NCBI RefSeq assembly: GCF_002093115.1
Contig: NZ_NAAD01000006.1
Coordinates: 1-64,000, forward strand
DNA: 64,000 bases
From: Geothermobacter hydrogeniphilus
GTDB lineage: Bacteria; Desulfobacterota; Desulfuromonadia; Desulfuromonadales; Geothermobacteraceae
Direction of reading: 5' to 3'
A program made the position numbers and the translations under genes. Below the pieces are notes generated by a model, which worked only from the letters and a program-made list of their open reading frames with translations, made no database searches and was not told the DNA's origin. Below, piece by piece: positions 60,668 through 64,000 of the stretch; position 1 is the stretch's first letter; the number at the start of each line of letters is the position of its first letter.

Positions 60668-62946
60668 AAAAAATCGAACAGGCCCTGGCCAACATCAGTC
60701 GACACCAGGATCTGCGCGATCAGGAGCGCACCATCCCCTTCGCGGAATACCTGGAGATCCTGACCCGTAATCCAGAGCAGACGATGCGCAACATCTTTCA
60801 GCTGTTCCATGATCTGCTCAAATCACATGTCGAAGTAGGGCAGGATGAATACGCCGACGATCCCGAATCGATCCACTACATGGCCTACGATTGTCGGCGG
60901 CTGTTCGCCGAAAATACCGATCGGCCCTTCTTCGCCGACCGCCTGTTCGCCAACCGGCTGATCGACCTGGCCGAAACCTTCAAGCGCAGTACCCAGCAGA
61001 ACAAGGTCTATATCTTCGAAGGGCCGCACGGCAGCGGCAAAAGCACCTTTCTGAACAACCTGCTGCAGAAATTCGAGAACTACGCCAACAGCAGCGAGGG
61101 ACGCCGCTATGAGGTTGTCTGGCGGCTCGACCGGGAACTGCTGGGACAATTCGAGGACCACGAAACCAGCCAGCTGCTGAGCCGGCTGTCGCAGATGCTT
61201 GACAAGACCTCCCAGCTGCAGAACGAAATCATCCGCAGTCAAAACCGGGAGGGGCAGGCGATCGAGGTGCCCTGCCCAAGCCACGACAGCCCGATCCTGG
61301 TGGTTCCCAAAGAGGTACGCCGCTCTTTCATCGACGACCTCTTTGCCAACACCAAGCGCAAGTACAAGGTTTTTACCGAAAAGGAGTACGAGTGGGTTTT
61401 CAAGGACCGCTGCTGCACCATCTGCTCCTCCCTCTATCGCGCGTTGCTGAGCAAGCTCGGCAGTCCGGCGGAAGTCTTCAAGCTGATCCATGTCCGTCCC
61501 TACCAGTTCAACCGGCGCCTCGGCGAGGGCATCAGCGTCTTCAACCCCGGAGACGCTCCGGCCAAGGAAAACGTCCTCACCAACCCGATCCTGCAGTCAC
61601 GCATCGACGACCTGCTGCGCGACAGCAACAAGGTACGCTACATCTACTCGCGCTACGCCAAGACCAACAACGGCATCTACGCGCTGATGGATATCAAGTC
61701 ACACAACCGCGACCGCTTCATCGAACTTCACAACATCATCAGCGAGCGGGTGCACAAGGTCGAAGATATCGAAGAAAATGTAAACTCCCTCTTCATCGCC
61801 CTGCTCAACCCCGAGGACCGGAGCAACATCGAAGATTTCCAGTCCTTCACCGACCGCATCGAAACCATCAAGATCCCCTATGTTCTCGACCTGCAGACCG
61901 AAGTGGAAATCTATCGCCATATTTTCGGCAAGCATATCGATGAAGGATTTCTGCCGCGGGTGCTGCACAACTTCGCCCGGGTGATCATCGCCACCCGTCT
62001 CAATCCAACCTCGAAGGCGATGCTCGACTGGATCGAGAAACCGGACAAGTACGCCCTCTACTGCGACAAGAACCTGCTGCTGCTGAAGATGGAAATCTAT
62101 ACCGGCTACATCCCCGAGTGGATCACCCCGGAAGACCGCCGACGACTGACCGCCAAGCGCCGTCGACGCATTATCGCCGAATCGGAACAGGAAGGCTTCA
62201 AGGGCATCTCCGGCCGTGATTCACTGCGTATCTTCAACGACCTTTTCTCGACCTACGCCCGCAAGGACCAGCTGATCGACATGACCATCATCCGGCGCTT
62301 CTTCACCAAAATTCACAAGGAACTGAGCGAAGCCCTGCCGGAGGGCTTCATGGAGTCGTTACTGTCGATGTACGACTACACGGTGCTGCAGGAGGTCAAG
62401 GAATCGCTCTACTACTACAACGAGGAGCAGATCTCGCGCGATATCCAGAACTACCTGTTCGCTCTCAACTACGAGATCGGCAGCAAGGCGACCAACCGCT
62501 TTACCGGAGAGCGTCTCGAAATCAGTGAGGATTTTCTGCGCACCATCGAAAATCGCCTGCTGGAGAGCGACGCCGATGCCGAAACGCGTGCCCGCTTCCG
62601 CCGCGAAACACAGAAAGAATACACCGCCCGCACCCTCACCCAGGAGATTCTCGCCGAGGGCAAGGCGTTCAGCGAGACCGAACTCTACGGTCGACTGCAC
62701 GAACGCTATGTCGCCAAGTTGAAGGAGCAGGCCCTTGATCCGTTTCTGGACAACGAGAATTTCCGTCGCGCAATCAAAGATTTCGAGCGTGAGGCGTTTA
62801 AAACTTATGACCGCAGGATCCGTGACGATGTCAGCTACCTGATGAGCAATCTCTGTCAGCGGCATCAATACTCGAAAAAGGGCGCCCGCGAAGTCTGCAT
62901 GTACGTCATCGACAATCAGCTGGCACATAAATTCACCCGCAGCTGA
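60664..62946 (+). CDS. Second PrkA-like AAA+ protein
   Basis: A 760-residue divergent paralogue of PrkA. P-loop GPHGSGKST (120-128) with VYIFEG before it; YVLDLQTEVEIYRHIF and VLHNFARVIIATRLNP follow in the AAA region. The C-terminal part aligns in pattern with the PrkA C-terminus (FLRTIENRLLES, EYTARTLTQEILAEG, DDVSYLMSNLCQRHQYSKKGAREVCMYVID). An insertion with CCTICSSLYRALLSKLG (~258-275) is not in the first copy. Translation is coupled to spoVR by ATGA. E. coli lacks this fourth member. Confidence 0.9.
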   Translation: MKKIEQALANISRHQDLRDQERTIPFAEYLEILTRNPEQTMRNIFQLFHDLLKSHVEVGQDEYADDPESIHYMAYDCRRLFAENTDRPFFADRLFANRLIDLAETFKRSTQQNKVYIFEGPHGSGKSTFLNNLLQKFENYANSSEGRRYEVVWRLDRELLGQFEDHETSQLLSRLSQMLDKTSQLQNEIIRSQNREGQAIEVPCPSHDSPILVVPKEVRRSFIDDLFANTKRKYKVFTEKEYEWVFKDRCCTICSSLYRALLSKLGSPAEVFKLIHVRPYQFNRRLGEGISVFNPGDAPAKENVLTNPILQSRIDDLLRDSNKVRYIYSRYAKTNNGIYALMDIKSHNRDRFIELHNIISERVHKVEDIEENVNSLFIALLNPEDRSNIEDFQSFTDRIETIKIPYVLDLQTEVEIYRHIFGKHIDEGFLPRVLHNFARVIIATRLNPTSKAMLDWIEKPDKYALYCDKNLLLLKMEIYTGYIPEWITPEDRRRLTAKRRRRIIAESEQEGFKGISGRDSLRIFNDLFSTYARKDQLIDMTIIRRFFTKIHKELSEALPEGFMESLLSMYDYTVLQEVKESLYYYNEEQISRDIQNYLFALNYEIGSKATNRFTGERLEISEDFLRTIENRLLESDADAETRARFRRETQKEYTARTLTQEILAEGKAFSETELYGRLHERYVAKLKEQALDPFLDNENFRRAIKDFEREAFKTYDRRIRDDVSYLMSNLCQRHQYSKKGAREVCMYVIDNQLAHKFTRS

Positions 62947-63081
62947 GAAGAGGATTAAACGCGCCAACTATCCGACAGCCAAGCGGAAAAACATTTATCC
63001 GACAACTGCGGTTGGTGTATCCTGTGGCCGTTGTGAGCGCAAACCGCGCTGGAAGCAAAACTGCAATCGCCGGAGGCTGTC

Positions 63082-64000
63082 ATGGCGGAGAACACTCCGC
63101 AAAATCTTGATTTCGATACCAAGATCCTGTCGAAATTCATCTACGCGCTGAACATTTCCCGGCAGCATTGCCTGGCCTACCCCGCCGGCCATCCGCAGAT
63201 TCAAAAATCCGCCGAACAGCTGATCAGCCTGCTGCGGCAACTGCTCGAATTCCGCGACGCCCTGACCCTCGGCATCACCCGCCGCTCGCTGCTGGTCCAT
63301 GGATCGGCCCTCGATCAACGCAACGCTGTCTACCGTAAACTGGCCAACGAACTTTTCAACCTCGGACTTGCCGGACTGACCTTCCGGCGCGGGCTGGAGC
63401 ACGACGAGCTGCTGCGTTTCCAGGAGCTGAGCGTCCAGCGGCCCGAGGACCTGGCGGAACGGGGCGGCCTGGTTGAAATCTGCCGTGATCTCGATCTGCC
63501 GCACCTCAACCTCACCTTCATCGACTACAACTCCTTCAGCGTCACCGACGAAGATGAAATCGGGTCCAGCGACGCCCTCCTCGAAGAAGAGAAGTCCGAA
63601 TCGCTCTGGGACCGTTTTGTCAGCGGACTGATCGCGGGCGATCTCAGCCCCGACGGTGACCTGAAGAGGAACGCCACCGTCGATCCGGCCCTGGTCGCCG
63701 AATACCTCAGTCGTCGCCGTGAGGGAGCGGACCAGGAAGAGGTGCTGGCCAGCTACGAACAGACCATCACCTCCTTTCTGCAGGAACTCGATCTTGAAGG
63801 CCGCAGCCAGAGTTACCGTACCGAAGCCCTCGGCAAGCTCGGCAGCTTCGTCGACGGTCTCAGCCCCGAACTGCGCCGCCAGTTTCTCTCCAGCACCTTC
63901 AATACTCTCGGCGCGCAGAACGAACTGGCCGAAGAGGTGCTGACTCACCTCTCCAGCGATGCCCTGTTCTCCGCCCTTGAGGATGTCAACGAGAAACGCC
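63082..64000 (+). CDS. Unrecognised protein, partial (runs off the window)
   Basis: At least 306 residues, open to the last base. CGGAGG lies six bases before the ATG at 63082. The sequence is soluble-looking and helical: KILSKFIYALNISRQHCLAYPAGHPQIQKSAEQLISLLRQLL, then TFIDYNSFSVTDEDEIGSSD, and leucine/arginine-rich helices after 190 (helical-repeat-like). I do not recognise it. It lies 135 bases downstream of the PrkA-like gene on the same strand and could belong to that cluster. Confidence 0.8.
   Translation, partial: MAENTPQNLDFDTKILSKFIYALNISRQHCLAYPAGHPQIQKSAEQLISLLRQLLEFRDALTLGITRRSLLVHGSALDQRNAVYRKLANELFNLGLAGLTFRRGLEHDELLRFQELSVQRPEDLAERGGLVEICRDLDLPHLNLTFIDYNSFSVTDEDEIGSSDALLEEEKSESLWDRFVSGLIAGDLSPDGDLKRNATVDPALVAEYLSRRREGADQEEVLASYEQTITSFLQELDLEGRSQSYRTEALGKLGSFVDGLSPELRRQFLSSTFNTLGAQNELAEEVLTHLSSDALFSALEDVNEKR

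Overview
The window is GC-rich (about 60% or more by eye) and densely coded. The gene set points to a Gram-negative deltaproteobacterium of the Desulfuromonadales/Geobacter type: a PilT-family ATPase, a TRAP carboxylate transporter, an Mrp Fe-S carrier, a GldF-GldG fusion, a PrkA/DUF444/SpoVR stress cluster, a probable selenoprotein, and many histidine kinases and hairpin repeats. The taxon is inferred from gene content only. No rRNA, tRNA, CRISPR array, prophage or complete insertion sequence was seen.

Layout. (1) 0.2-6.4 kb, minus strand: a sigma-54 activator, then the phosphate operon pstS-pstC-pstA-pstB-phoU, with 11-bp-spaced GTTAG repeats (read on the plus strand) upstream of pstS that look like Pho boxes. 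(2) 6.6-13.1 kb, plus: trmO, a BtsS/BtsR-type two-component pair and a TakP-like TRAP transporter, closed by a strong terminator. (3) 13.1-13.4 kb, minus: a small AhpD/carboxymuconolactone-decarboxylase-like gene whose second redox cysteine codon is UGA, followed by a SECIS-like hairpin; this is the most interesting object in the window. (4) 13.6-23 kb: a PilT-like ATPase, a duplicated-domain small protein, an SDR, a zinc-ribbon/rhomboid/TPR protein, aroC, phoR and phoB (with its own Pho-box-like pair), a candidate 6S RNA and a voltage-gated K+ channel homologue. (5) 23.3-33.7 kb: pepN, a diguanylate cyclase, a cNMP-binding protein with a SpoIIE phosphatase, a GldA/GldFG ABC system and an Mrp ATPase. 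(6) 33.7-38.5 kb: a patchy accessory stretch with an AT-rich HD-GYP gene, an outer-membrane-type protein gene with a broken or phase-variable start, a DMT exporter, a nitroreductase and an 18-residue-repeat protein. (7) 38.5-46.7 kb: two more two-component systems, a metallo-hydrolase, a PEP synthase/PPDK regulatory protein, prmA and rsmE. (8) 46.8-54.7 kb: an RDD membrane protein, two unrecognised proteins, a PhnP-like hydrolase and a second-type EF-G. (9) 55-63 kb: prkA, DUF444, spoVR and a second PrkA-like ATPase, interrupted by tandem repeats, then the start of an unrecognised gene that runs off the end.

How parts work together. PhoR-PhoB and the Pst transporter form a phosphate regulon sharing one type of direct repeat. 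The BtsS/BtsR-type pair sits directly upstream of a TRAP system whose binding protein resembles 2-oxo-acid binders, suggesting a sensor-transporter unit. PrkA, DUF444 and SpoVR are a known stress/stationary-phase set; a CTATACTT -10-like element before prkA fits RpoS control.

A family of hairpin repeats is spread between genes at about 0.1, 1.8, 15.2, 23.1, 28.9, 32.6, 33.8 and 58.7-59.0 kb. Its members share a short palindromic centre and conserved ends, but their arms differ in sequence while remaining complementary within several of the elements.
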